Positions 1 to 11,200 of a stretch of 64,000 nucleotides of DNA are shown in pieces. The stretch is taken from the NCBI RefSeq assembly GCF_025151995.1, contig NZ_CP102290.1, positions 3,968,001 through 4,032,000 on the forward strand, read 5' to 3'. Under the pieces are notes generated by a model, which was not told the DNA's origin, made no database searches, and saw only the letters and a program-made list of their open reading frames with translations. Both the position numbers and the translations under genes were made by a program. The DNA comes from Ruminococcus gauvreauii (GTDB taxonomy: Bacteria > Bacillota > Clostridia > Lachnospirales > Lachnospiraceae). How positions within the stretch are numbered: position 1 is the stretch's first letter; each line of letters begins with the position of its first letter.

Positions 1-111
1 TAAAATTATAAATTCGTGATAATTGCATGAAGAATGACAAAAGAGTGTCATTGAAAATGATGAAATATTTTAAAGGTTCCATAAAAGAATGTTTTTTCTA
101 AGGTTCAACGC

Positions 112-140
112 TTGAATTTCGGAAGTAAATCGAGTAGACT
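112..140 (+). promoter_or_regulatory. candidate sigma-A promoter for the first kinase gene
   Basis: TTGAAT at 112-117 and TAGACT at 135-140 are 17 bp apart. Each hexamer matches consensus at four of six positions. It would give a leader of about 120 nt before the ATG at 270. No better-spaced pair was seen in the AT-rich first 269 bases. Confidence 0.4.
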
Positions 141-154
141 ATAACCATTATAGT
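138..154. promoter_or_regulatory. perfect inverted repeat ACTATAA-N3-TTATAGT
   Basis: Two 7-bp arms flank CCA. The repeat overlaps the candidate -10 and start site of the first gene. It is too short and too AU-rich to terminate transcription, so a protein-binding site is more likely. Its ligand is unknown. Confidence 0.4.
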
Positions 155-172
155 AAGTGTCTTTCATATATA

Positions 173-187
173 GTCAATTAAATTGAC
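173..187. promoter_or_regulatory. 15-bp palindrome GTCAAT-TAA-ATTGAC
   Basis: A perfect 6-bp inverted repeat with a 3-bp spacer in the leader of the first kinase gene. The same arms and spacing recur at 14389-14403 in the divergent promoter region of the HTH regulator and hybrid kinase. This suggests one regulator serving both. Confidence 0.5.
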
Positions 188-269
188 AACAATTATCATT
201 AAGTGTTCGAGATGTTTGCTTAGAACCCAGCGATAAAGATGTCTGCCGTGGAAAGGATAAAGGTGTGTC

Positions 270-3200
270 ATGAATAATCGCCGATATAAAAATCTGGATA
301 TCATTTATCATTCGCTATCCAGCAAAGTCATGCGTGGGAAAGAATGTGATACGGATCGCCCGGTAGTCTTAAAGACCGGCGGACAGGAGCAGATGACGCC
401 GGAATCGCTGGAGCGGCTGAAGCATGAATATCAAATTATGCAGCAGGCGGACAGTTCCCATGTGGTAAGAGCCCTTGGAGAGACCATGATAGGCGGCCGT
501 TACTATCTGGTGGAAGAATACTGTCCGGGGGTTACGCTTAGCAGAATGTTAAAACAGGGCGCCCTTGATATGCCTGTATTCTACCGGATTGCAGAACAGC
601 TTGTACAGGGTCTGCGTGACCTGCATGAGTCGGGCATTATTCATAAAGATGTAAACCCTTCCAATATCATATATGACGCAGAGTCCGGCCGCGCCGTATT
701 TTTGGATTTTGGCATATCCTCGGTTTTCTCTCACGAAAAGACGACAGGGGCCAGATTTGACAATATAGAGGGAACCGTCCGCTACATAGCTCCCGAACAG
801 ACCGGGCGGGTAAATGCTGAACTGGATTACCGCGCTGATTTTTATTCCCTGGGTATTACTTTTTATGAGATGCTTACAGGTCATTGCCCATTTGAGGCAG
901 AGACTCCCGCGGAGATGGTATTTGCACATATTGCCAAGCAGCCGCCGGATCTTTGTGCCCTTTTGCCAGGCATTCCGCCGATGCTGGCATCAATCATTAA
1001 TAAACTTCTGTCCAAGATGGCGAAAGACCGCTATGTCAGCTGCGACGGGCTGCTTTATGATTTGGAAAGGTGCCGCACAGAACAGAAATTCGTACTCGGG
1101 GAAAAAGATTTCAGCAGGCGTTTTGAGTTCATCCATCAGCTGTACGGGCGGGAAGAAGAGATTGTACAGCTGAAAACTGACTATAGGGAGGCGGCATCCG
1201 GTTCTAAAATCCTTGTTTCAATCAGTGGATATTCCGGTATTGGAAAGACCTCTCTGGTCAATCAGATCCAGGAGGAGGCATTGATGGGAAACGGCATGTT
1301 CCTTCAGGGGAAATTTGACCAGTATCACGCCAATGTGCCGTATTTTGCATTTTTTGAAGCCATAAAACAGTTCTGCAGTCAGATCTTGCTGGAGACGGAA
1401 GAAAACATCCGGGCATGGAAAGTGAAACTATCGGAAACATTAGGAAACGACGTGGTTTTACTTACCGGTAAGGTAGCGGAGCTGTCCCTGCTCACAGAGG
1501 CTTATCCGGCGCTGGAGGATATGGGGCCTTTAGAGGAACGAACGCGTTTTAAGGCAGTTTTAGAAAAGTTCCTGTCTCTATTGGCTTCGCCGGAGCATCC
1601 GCTGGCATTATTTTTGGATGACGTACACCGGGCGGACATGGGGTCTCTGGAAATGCTGGAGGAGATATTTAAAAATGAGGAACTTGGTCATATCATAATT
1701 GTCGTATGCTACCGGGAAAATGAGGTCAGTGACGGGCATCCGCTGATCCGCAGCCTGAACAGAATCGTGCAGAGAGGCTGCCGTGTCACACAGATTCATT
1801 TAAAGGGGCTGGAAACGAGGAGCACTGCACAGATGCTGGCCGGCATATTCAGGACGGAAGCGGAGAAAACATCCGGGCTGGCAGAGATTATCTATAAGAA
1901 AACAAAAGGAAACCCATTTTATATCAGGCAGTTTTTGCGGCTTTGCCACACGAATGGATATCTTAATCTGGATATGGATACCGGAGTCTGGAGCTGGGAC
2001 GAAGCGGGGATAAAGAGCTGTCCTGCCCGGGAGAATGTTGTCGATTTCCTTCTGGGAAATATGGACCAGTTTTCAGAGGAAACATTGTCTCTGCTTTCCG
2101 CTGGAGCATGTGTTGGACAGAGCTTTTCCGCGGAGGATCTTGCAGCTGTCTGCGGTTTGTCGGAGAAGGAGATTAACAGGAGGCTGGTTGTGGCGGTCGG
2201 ACAGGAGGCTGTTGTTCCGATTGGGAAGAATGTGAAAACCTGCCGGCAGACAAGATACCAGTTTACCCATGACCGGTTCCAGCAGGTATTTTATACGGTT
2301 CTGTCTCCGAAGAAAAGAGCAGGGATCCATTACCGCCTCGGAAAACGCTGTGAAGAAAAAGTAGTTTTAGAGGGGGATTCGGAGGAACGCCTGTTTGAGA
2401 TTGCGGATCATTATGCCAGGGGAATTGAGGAGGCGGCAGATCTTAATGAAAGTCGCCGGATACAGGAATTGCTGCTGAAGGCGGCGGTCCGGTGCGGGCT
2501 CGTATCGGCTTTCGATACCGCCGCCAGCTATCTGGAGCTCCTCCTCTCTCAGCCTGAACTGGAGCAGCCGGAAAACCGTGAATTTCTGATCCGGACCTAT
2601 ATGGAATACCATACGGTGCTGTGCAATCTGGTAAAAGTGAGCGAATGTGACCGCATCTACAGACTGCTCTGCGATATGGTGAAACACCCGGCCGAGCTTG
2701 TTGACAGCTGCTGTATGCAGATATCAAGCCTCTGCAACAGAGGCGAGTATGAGGAGGCCTTTCGCATCGGCCTTTCGCTGCTGGAGCAGATGGGGGTTTC
2801 CTTTCCTCATCAGGATTTTGAATCGACCATGGAACGGGAAATTGCACTGTTTTATCAGGAACAGGAAGCCCTTGGAGACAGGGGGATCCGGAACCTGGCT
2901 GAAGCCAATGACCCATTGGAGCGGGGAATCGGCAAGCTGCTGTGCCGCATCTATGGACCGTTCTTTTTCTTCAAGCCACATCATTCCTACTGGACGGTAA
3001 TTGCGGCTGCAAGGCGTATGCTGCGGCATGGTTATACGCCCCATACCCTGCAGATGTACTCCAATCTTATGATGCTTCTGGGAGAGGCACGCAGGGATTA
3101 CAGGACTTCCTATGAGGCGGCAAGGGCAGCGATACAGATAGCGGAAAAGCACCAGTACCGGGAGGTCATCTACAGCATGTACTGTATGTTTGCGCTGCAT

Positions 3201-5291
3201 TCCTGCCATTGGTTTGAGGATATTTCCAATGGGATTCCATATGCAAAGGAGTCTGTGAGAGGAAATATCCAGATGGGCGATTTTGAGTATGCAAGTTATG
3301 GGTATTATGGTCTGATCATGGCTTCCGTTGATCATTCATCCCATGTGGATGAGCTGTGGCATGAGGTGGAGCCTGCGCTGAAGTTCGCGGAAAAAACCGG
3401 CAACCTTCACGCTCTGGGGACTTTTTACAGCTTCCGGCAGCTTTGCAGGAGCCTGCGGGGGAAGCTTTCCTATACCGGCAGCTTTGACGGGGACGGATTT
3501 TCCGAACAGGAACACTTAAAGCAATTCACGCATAACCGGCAGGCAGTCAGCTATTACTATGTGATCAGGGCCTTGGCGGCTGTGATATACGAAGACTATC
3601 GGACGGCGTACCGGATGTGCCGGGACGCGGTGCCGCTTATGTCTCATGTTTCCGGTTTTTATAATGTGGCGCTGCATAATTTTTTATATTCCCTGTCCAT
3701 CTGCCAGGTTCTGGAAACAGAAGAGTACCGGGACCGGCAGGAAGAAAGGCAGAAGCTTCTGAAAGTTCTGAAAGATAATCAGGACTGGCTGAAAAAGCGA
3801 AGCGGGGATGCATATTGTAATTTCGGACATCTGTATCTTTTAATTGAGGCAGAGCAAAAGGCGGTCTGCGGCTGTATCGGGGAGGCTCTTAAGCTTTATG
3901 AGTGCGCCATGGAAGCGGCAGGGAAACATAACCGCAGCCTGCATCAAGCGATCATCTGCGGTGTGACGGCACAGCGGTATAGAAGGATTGGAGTCAAATC
4001 CGTATTCAGGCATTACCTGCGGAACACCTACCGGCTGTATTCTGTCTGGGGCGCAGAGGGAAAATGTGCCGGAATGAGGCAGGATTATCCGGAGCTGGCG
4101 GGTATTTTGAAGTCGGAAGAAAGCCGGCAGACGACCCTGTCCGGGGAATCCATCCAAACCACCACATCACTGGATATGAAGTCTGTACTGAAGGCATCCC
4201 AGGCCATTTCGGAAGAACTGGAATTGGAAGGGATCCTGGAAAAGTTGATTTACAGCCTTCTGGAATGCGCCGGGGCACAGCATATTTATTATGTAAACAG
4301 AAAGAAATCCGAATACGAGATACAGGCAGAGGGACATTCCGGACTGAAGGATGACTGCATTATATTGAAACGTCCGGCAGAGGGCAGGGAGATTCCTCTC
4401 AGTATTGTTTCGTTTGTGGAGAGGACATCAGAGACGGTTATCCTGGATGATGCGGAAAGCTCCCGGATCTATGGGAAGGATGTCCATATAAAAGAGAAAC
4501 ATTGTAAATCAGTCTTGTGCATGCCCATACTCAGCAAAGGAGAGATGAAAGGCATCCTGTATCTGGAAAATAATCTGGCGGCAGGAGTCTTTGACCAGCG
4601 GCGGAAGGAAAATCTGCTTCCGATTGCGGCACAGCTTGCCATCTCATTAGAAAATGCATATCTGTATGAACATTTGCGCTATCTGGTAGATGAGAGGACG
4701 AAGGCGCTCAAGGAGGAGATCAAGGTACGTGAAAAGGCGGAGAAGAAGTTGGAGCGTATGGCAAATTTTGATTCCCTGACAGGACTTCCCAACCGTCGGC
4801 TGCTCTATGAGATTTTGTCACAGTCGCTGCTGAAGGCAGAAACAGGCAGGAAAAAGCTTGCGGTACTTTACATGGATCTGGATGGATTTAAGGATATTAA
4901 CGATACCTATGGGCATGATAAGGGAGATTTGGTGCTGACTGAGGCCGCAAGGCGTCTGTGTCATGCTGTCCGCAGCAGTGATACGGTATCCCGCATAGGA
5001 GGCGACGAGTTTGTCCTGATTTTAAACGGGATTGCAGATGAGGATGAGATCCGGCATGTGTGTATGCGGATTCTCAATGAAATCCGACAGCCATTCCTGA
5101 TTTCGGCGGATCAAACAGTTCAGATGACCGCAAGCATAGGCATCAGCGTATTTCCGCAGGACGGTCAGGACGAAAAGAGCCTTCTCACCCAAGCGGACCA
5201 GGCGATGTACTGCGTGAAAAAAAGTGAGAAAAATTACTATTCCTTTGCGGGGGATAGCGGAAAGGATGACAGTCTGTCATGGATGGAATGA
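270..5291 (+). CDS. Ser/Thr kinase - STAND ATPase - TPR-like - GAF - GGDEF signalling protein
   Basis: 1673-residue cytoplasmic multi-domain protein. The N-terminal kinase shows VVLK, the catalytic loop HKDVNPSN (H125, D127, N132) and DFG at 146-148. A predicted ATPase of the PknK/COG3899 STAND type follows, with Walker A GYSGIGKTS at about 319-327 and Walker B ALFLDD near 446-452. A long helical TPR-like stretch covers about 650-1290, a GAF domain about 1300-1465, and a GGDEF domain about 1495-1660. The cyclase has an intact GGDEF at 1577-1581 and an RSSD inhibitory site five residues before it, so c-di-GMP synthesis with product feedback is expected. No membrane segment is visible. The ATG at 270 has only a weak GGAAAGGATAAAGG region upstream. 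Its last 13 bp overlap the next gene, a paralogue over the first ~1490 residues. The signal sensed is unknown. Confidence 0.85.
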   Translation: MNNRRYKNLDIIYHSLSSKVMRGKECDTDRPVVLKTGGQEQMTPESLERLKHEYQIMQQADSSHVVRALGETMIGGRYYLVEEYCPGVTLSRMLKQGALDMPVFYRIAEQLVQGLRDLHESGIIHKDVNPSNIIYDAESGRAVFLDFGISSVFSHEKTTGARFDNIEGTVRYIAPEQTGRVNAELDYRADFYSLGITFYEMLTGHCPFEAETPAEMVFAHIAKQPPDLCALLPGIPPMLASIINKLLSKMAKDRYVSCDGLLYDLERCRTEQKFVLGEKDFSRRFEFIHQLYGREEEIVQLKTDYREAASGSKILVSISGYSGIGKTSLVNQIQEEALMGNGMFLQGKFDQYHANVPYFAFFEAIKQFCSQILLETEENIRAWKVKLSETLGNDVVLLTGKVAELSLLTEAYPALEDMGPLEERTRFKAVLEKFLSLLASPEHPLALFLDDVHRADMGSLEMLEEIFKNEELGHIIIVVCYRENEVSDGHPLIRSLNRIVQRGCRVTQIHLKGLETRSTAQMLAGIFRTEAEKTSGLAEIIYKKTKGNPFYIRQFLRLCHTNGYLNLDMDTGVWSWDEAGIKSCPARENVVDFLLGNMDQFSEETLSLLSAGACVGQSFSAEDLAAVCGLSEKEINRRLVVAVGQEAVVPIGKNVKTCRQTRYQFTHDRFQQVFYTVLSPKKRAGIHYRLGKRCEEKVVLEGDSEERLFEIADHYARGIEEAADLNESRRIQELLLKAAVRCGLVSAFDTAASYLELLLSQPELEQPENREFLIRTYMEYHTVLCNLVKVSECDRIYRLLCDMVKHPAELVDSCCMQISSLCNRGEYEEAFRIGLSLLEQMGVSFPHQDFESTMEREIALFYQEQEALGDRGIRNLAEANDPLERGIGKLLCRIYGPFFFFKPHHSYWTVIAAARRMLRHGYTPHTLQMYSNLMMLLGEARRDYRTSYEAARAAIQIAEKHQYREVIYSMYCMFALHSCHWFEDISNGIPYAKESVRGNIQMGDFEYASYGYYGLIMASVDHSSHVDELWHEVEPALKFAEKTGNLHALGTFYSFRQLCRSLRGKLSYTGSFDGDGFSEQEHLKQFTHNRQAVSYYYVIRALAAVIYEDYRTAYRMCRDAVPLMSHVSGFYNVALHNFLYSLSICQVLETEEYRDRQEERQKLLKVLKDNQDWLKKRSGDAYCNFGHLYLLIEAEQKAVCGCIGEALKLYECAMEAAGKHNRSLHQAIICGVTAQRYRRIGVKSVFRHYLRNTYRLYSVWGAEGKCAGMRQDYPELAGILKSEESRQTTLSGESIQTTTSLDMKSVLKASQAISEELELEGILEKLIYSLLECAGAQHIYYVNRKKSEYEIQAEGHSGLKDDCIILKRPAEGREIPLSIVSFVERTSETVILDDAESSRIYGKDVHIKEKHCKSVLCMPILSKGEMKGILYLENNLAAGVFDQRRKENLLPIAAQLAISLENAYLYEHLRYLVDERTKALKEEIKVREKAEKKLERMANFDSLTGLPNRRLLYEILSQSLLKAETGRKKLAVLYMDLDGFKDINDTYGHDKGDLVLTEAARRLCHAVRSSDTVSRIGGDEFVLILNGIADEDEIRHVCMRILNEIRQPFLISADQTVQMTASIGISVFPQDGQDEKSLLTQADQAMYCVKKSEKNYYSFAGDSGKDDSLSWME

Positions 5292-8200
5292 AAGGAATGA
5301 AAAAAGAGGATTATCCGGGGGAGAATGGGGTGAAGCATCCGTATAAAATCATAGAAATTTTATATGATTCTCCGTCCAGCAAAGTCCTGCGCGGGAAAGA
5401 ATGCGGCACGGGCCGAACGGTAGTCTTAAAGACAGGCGGGCAGGAGCAGATGTCAGCGGAAGCGGCTGAGCGGCTGAAGCATGAATATCAGGTCATGCAG
5501 CAGGCAGACAGCCCCCATGCGGCGAAAGCCGTAGGAGAGGTGGTGATAGACGGGCGCTATTATCTGGCGGAGGAGTATTACCCGGGGATTACGCTTAGCA
5601 GGATGCTAAAGCAGGGTGCTTTGGAAATGACGGACTTCTACCGGATTGCCAGGCAGCTGGTGACAGGACTGCGTGACCTGCATGAAGCGGGGATTATCCA
5701 TAAAGATGTGAATCCTTCCAATATCATATATGACGCGGTGACTGACCGCGCCGTATTTTTAGACTTCAGTATATCCACAGTATATCTGCATGAAAGGATG
5801 TCCGGAACCAGGCTTAGCAACATAGAAGGGACCCTTCCTTATATTGCACCGGAACAGACCGGGCGGGTAAATGCGGAGCTGGATTACCGCGCTGATTTTT
5901 ATTCCCTGGGTATTACTTTTTATGAGATGCTTACAGGGCATTGTCCATTTGAGGCAGAAACTCCCGCAGAGCTGGTGTTTTGCCATATGGCGAAGGAACC
6001 GCCGGATCTGCGCTCCCTTTTGCCCAATCTGCCGCCCATGTTGGCAGCGGTCATAAACAAGCTTCTGTCCAAGATGGCGAAAGACCGCTATGTAAGCTGT
6101 GATGGTCTGCTTTATGATTTGGAACGGTGCCGCACAGAACAGGAATTTGTGCTTGGGGAAAGGGACTTCAGCAGGCGTTTTGAGTTCACCCGTCAGTTGT
6201 ACGGACGGGAAGCTGAGATTATGCAGCTGAAGAATGACTATAAGGCAGTAACGTCCGGTTCCAAAATCCTTGTTTCGATCAGCGGGTATTCCGGCATTGG
6301 AAAGACCTCCCTGGTCAATCAGATTCAGGGAGAGGCATTGATGGGAAGCGGCATGTTCCTTCAGGGGAAATTTGACCAGTATCACGCCAATGTACCATAT
6401 TTTGCATTTTTTGAATCCATAAAACAGTTTTGCAGTCAGATTTTGCTGGAGACGGAAGAGAGCATCCGGGAATGGAAGGAGAAACTGACGGAAACATTAG
6501 GAGATGACGCGGTTTTGCTGACCGGCAAGGTGGCGGAGCTGTCCCTGCTCACAGAGGTTTATTCCGCACTTGAGGATATGGGGCCTTTGGAGGAACGGAC
6601 GCGTTTTAAGGCGGTTTTGGAAAAGTTTCTGTCTCTGTTGGCTTCCCCGGAGCACCCGCTGGTATTGTTTTTAGACGATGTGCACCGGGCAGACATGGGT
6701 TCTATGGAAATGCTTGAGGAGATTTTTAAGAATGAGAAACTTGGTCATTTAATGATTGTCATGTGTTATCGGGAAAATGAAGTGAGTGATGAGCATCCGG
6801 TTATCCACAGCCTGAATAAAATCGTACAGTGGGGCGGACGTGTCACGAAGATTCACTTAAAAGGGCTGGACGCAGGCAGCGCCGTACAGATGGTGGCTGA
6901 CTTGTTTCATAAGAGTACAGAAGAGATGACCGGGCTGACAGAGGTTATCTATAAGAAAACAGGAGGAAATCCCTTCTATATCAAGCAGTTCCTTCGCCTC
7001 TGTCATTCCCGGGGATATCTGGTTTTGAATATGGAAAATGGAAGCTGGGACGGGAATGAGGCGAAGATACAGGCATTACCTGCGCAGGAGAATGTTGTGG
7101 ACTTTCTTGCAGAAAACCTTGACCAGTTCTCAGAGGATACCTTGTCGCTGCTTCCCTTTGGGGCATGCCTCGGACAGAGCTTTTCTGTGGAGGATCTGTC
7201 AGCTGTCAGCGGCCAGCCGGAGGAGGAAATTAACAGGAAGCTGGTAGTGGCAGTCGGGCAGGAGGCAGTCTATCCCATAGAAAAAAATGCGAAAACCGGC
7301 CGTCAGTCCAGGTTCCAGTTTGCCCATGACCGGTTTCAGCAGGTATTCTATACAGTCCTGTCCCCGCAGGAAAGGATGCAGGTTCACTATCAGATTGCAA
7401 AACGATATGAGAAGCGGGCGGTTTTAGAGGGGGATATGGATGAACGGCTGTTTGAAATTGCAGATCATTACGCCAAGGGGATGCAGAGAGTGACGGATAC
7501 TGGCGAAAGGCATCGGATACAGGAGCTTCTGTTAAAGGCTGCGAACCGGTGCGGGCTTGTGTCGGCCTTTGACACGGCAGCTCATTATCTGGAGCTTCTT
7601 CTAGCACAGCCGGAACTTAAGAAGCCGGTAAACCGCAGGTTTCTGACCCGGGTTTATACCGAATACCATACCGTGCTGTGCAATCTGGTAAAAGTCAGGG
7701 AATGTGACCGTATCTATGGGTTGCTCTGTGATATGGTGGACAACCCTGCTGAACTGGTAGACAGCTGTTGTATGCAGATCTCCAGTTTTTCCAACAGAGG
7801 CCGGTATGAGGATGCGTTTGAGATTGGGATTGCACTTCTGTCAAAGCTAGGGGTTTCTTTTCCGCGGGAAGATTTTGAACCCACCATGGAAAAAGAGATG
7901 GATTTGTTTTATCAGGAATGGGAGGCTCTTGGGGATGGGAATATATCGAATATAGAAGCAGCCGAAGACCCATGGGAAGCAGGAATCGGCAAATTATTCT
8001 GCCGTTTATGCGGCCCAGCCATATTCTTTAACCCCGGCTACTCCTACTGGACGGTAATCGCGGCTGCAAGGCGTCTGTTCCGGTACGGCTATACCCCGTA
8101 TGCCCTGCAGATGTATGCCAATCTGATTATGCCGCTGGGTGAGCTGCGCGGGGATTACAGGACCGCCTATCAGGCGGCCTGGTCAGCGATGCAGCTTGCT

Positions 8201-11200
8201 GAGAAACACCAGTACCGTGAGGTGATTTACTGTATTTACTGCCTGTTTACGCTGCATTCCTGCCATTGGTTTGAAGATGTAGCCAATGAAATTCCTTATG
8301 CAAAGGAGTCCATTAAGGGGAACGCTCAGATGGGCGATTTTGAGTATGCATGTTATGGGTATTATAGTGCAATGATGGCGGCGGTGGAAAGTTCCGCCAA
8401 TGTGGACGAACTGTGGAATGAAGTGGAGCCTGCGCTGAAATTTGCGAAAAAGACCGGAAATTATCATGCGCTGGGAACCTTTTATAATTTTGGTCAGCTT
8501 TGCAGAAGCTTAAGGGGAGAACTTTCTCTCTCCGGCAGCTTTGACGGGGGCGGATTTTCCGAACAGGAGTATCGAAAGCAATTTGAGCACAATCTGCAGG
8601 CACAAAGCTATTTTTATGTGATACGGGCATTGACAGCCGTGATATACGGGGACTACCAGACTGCCTTCCAGCTGTGCCGGGATGCGATACCGCTGTTACG
8701 CCATGTTTCCAGCTTTTACAATGTGGCGCTTCATAACTTTTTATATTCCCTGTCTATCTGTCAGGTCTTGGAAATAAAAGAATATGGCGGCACACCGGAA
8801 GTAAGGCAGGAGCTTATGGGAATCCTGAAGGAAAATCAGGAATGGATGAAGAAACGCAGTGAGGATGTGTTCTGCAATTTCGGTCATCTGTATCTTGTGA
8901 TCGAGGCGGAATACAAGGCAGTCTGCGGCAAAATCGGTGAGGCCCTTCCGCTTTATGAGGAGGCTCTGGAAGCGGCAGGAAAGCATAACCGCGGCCTCCA
9001 TCACGCCATCATCAGCGATGTAATTACACTGAGATATGAGAAACTGGGGATAAAGTCAGCGGCAAAGCATTACCTGCGTAGTACCTACCATCTGTATTCC
9101 TCCTGGGGGGCGGAAGGGAAATGCGCCAGAATGAGACAGGACCACCCGGAGCTTAAGCGCCACCGGGAGTCTGAGGGTGACCGGAATTACACCTTATCTG
9201 ACGAAATGATCCGTACCGCTGCCTCGCTGGATATGAACTCTGTGCTGAGGGCATCTCAGGCCATTTCGGAAGAATTAGAGATGGAAGGCATATTGGAGAA
9301 ACTGATTTACAGCCTGTTAGAATGCGCCGGAGCACAAAATATCTATTACCTCGTCAAGACGGACTCCGGATATGCGGTACAGGCGGAAGGTCATTCCGGG
9401 TCTAAGAAAACCTGCATTGTTTCTAAAAGACTGGCAGACGATATGGAGATTCCCCTCAGTATCGTCATGTATGCGGGAAGAACATCAGAGACAGTGATCT
9501 TAGACGATGCGGAAAGATCCAGGATGTATGGAAAGGATGTTCACATACAGAAGTGTCACTGTAAGTCGGTCTTATGTATGCCTATACTCAGCAAGGGCAA
9601 AATACAGGGTATCCTGTATATGGAAAATAACCTGGCCGCCGGTGTCTTTGACCAGCAGAGGAAGGAGATCCTGATGCCCATTGCGGCACAGCTTGCAATC
9701 TCGCTGGAAAATGCCTATTTATACGAGAACCTGCGCTTTCTGGTAGATGAGAGGACGGAGGAGCTTCAGGAGGAAATCAGGGTACGTCAAAATGCCCAGG
9801 CTGAAGTCATGCACCTCTATAATAACGTCCCCGGCGCAGTATTCCGCTGCCGGTATGACAGGCATTTTTCTGTTATCAGCGCAAACGAAGGCCTGTATGA
9901 GTATCTGGGATATACGATGGAGGAGTTTGCGGCGATGGGAAACCAGATGGCCAGTGTGCTCCATCCGGAAGATTTTGAGGGCATGAGGAGTCAGATTGGA
10001 ACAGACGGCGGAGCTATCCAGGGTGAATACCGGCTGCTCTGTAAGGACAGTGGAGTCAGATGGATCTCGCTGAAAGCCCAGCTCTTTACGGAAGATGACG
10101 GGAATATGTATGTATATGGCGTCTTTGTGGATATCACAGAGGAAAAGCAGCTTCAGGACCGCATCCGGGAGCTCTACGAGAAGGAACTGTCCCACTTTGC
10201 CAATGCGGCTTCGGATGAGGGTAGTGCCCAGTGCAGGGTGAATGTTACGCAGAACAGGGTGGAGAATTACCAGTCTCCGGATACGATTGCAATATCCAGA
10301 ACGGGGGACAAGTATGACCGGACAATCCAGAGGATGGCAGACTCAGCGGCAGATGCGGCATACGGAGAGCGTCTTAGGGCCGCACTGGACAAGAAGCAGG
10401 TGCTGGACGGCTTTGCAGCCGGGAAGACGGATCTCCATTTTGAATTTCTGAGGAAACGCAAAGATGGCGAACTGTTTTGGAGCAGGACGAATTGCAGGTT
10501 CCATAAGCATCCGGCAAGCGGTGACGTGATTGCATTCTTATATACTATGGATGTGACAGAGCAGCGGCTGCAGGAGCAGCTCCTGGACAAGGTAACGGAA
10601 CTGGACTACGAATACATTATGGAAGTCAATATCCGGTGGGATACCTATCGGATGGTCTCGTACAAACCGGAAGTGAAAGATAAGGTGCCGGCTGAGGGCC
10701 GGTTCCAGACGGCGGTCAGGTTGGTTGCAGAGCGTTACATGGAGGGGGAGGCCCGGCAGGAATATATTTCAAAACTGGATACTGCCTACATAGAACAGGA
10801 ACTGGATCATCAGGCCAGTTATAGTTTTACCGCAGGGATGAGGGAAGCACAGGGGGATCTTCATAGTAAGCGGTATCAGGTTTTCTATATCAACCGTGAA
10901 CTGAGCCGGGTGTGTATTGCCTGTACCGATGTTACAGACATCATCCGTCAGGAACAGCAGCAGAGGGAGGCGTTAACTGCCGCCCTTACCGCCGCAAAGC
11001 AGGCCAATGCGGCCAAGACGGATTTCCTGTCCCGCATGAGCCATGAGATCCGCACCCCTATGAATGCCATCATCGGCATGAGTGCTATTGCGGCTCAGTC
11101 TATAGGAGACAATGAGCATGTGGCTGATTGTATTTCAAAAATCGGCATATCCTCCCGGTTCCTGCTCTCGCTGATTAACGACATCCTGGATATGAGCCGG

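Noticed and set aside
1..269. c-di-GMP riboswitch before the first GGDEF gene
   Set aside because: No GEMM-type conserved core was found; the region holds only AT-rich DNA and short palindromes.
2724..3335. Long minus-strand open frames inside the kinase genes
   Set aside because: They lie fully inside strongly supported coding regions, lack ribosome sites and look like no protein family; they are codon-bias shadows.
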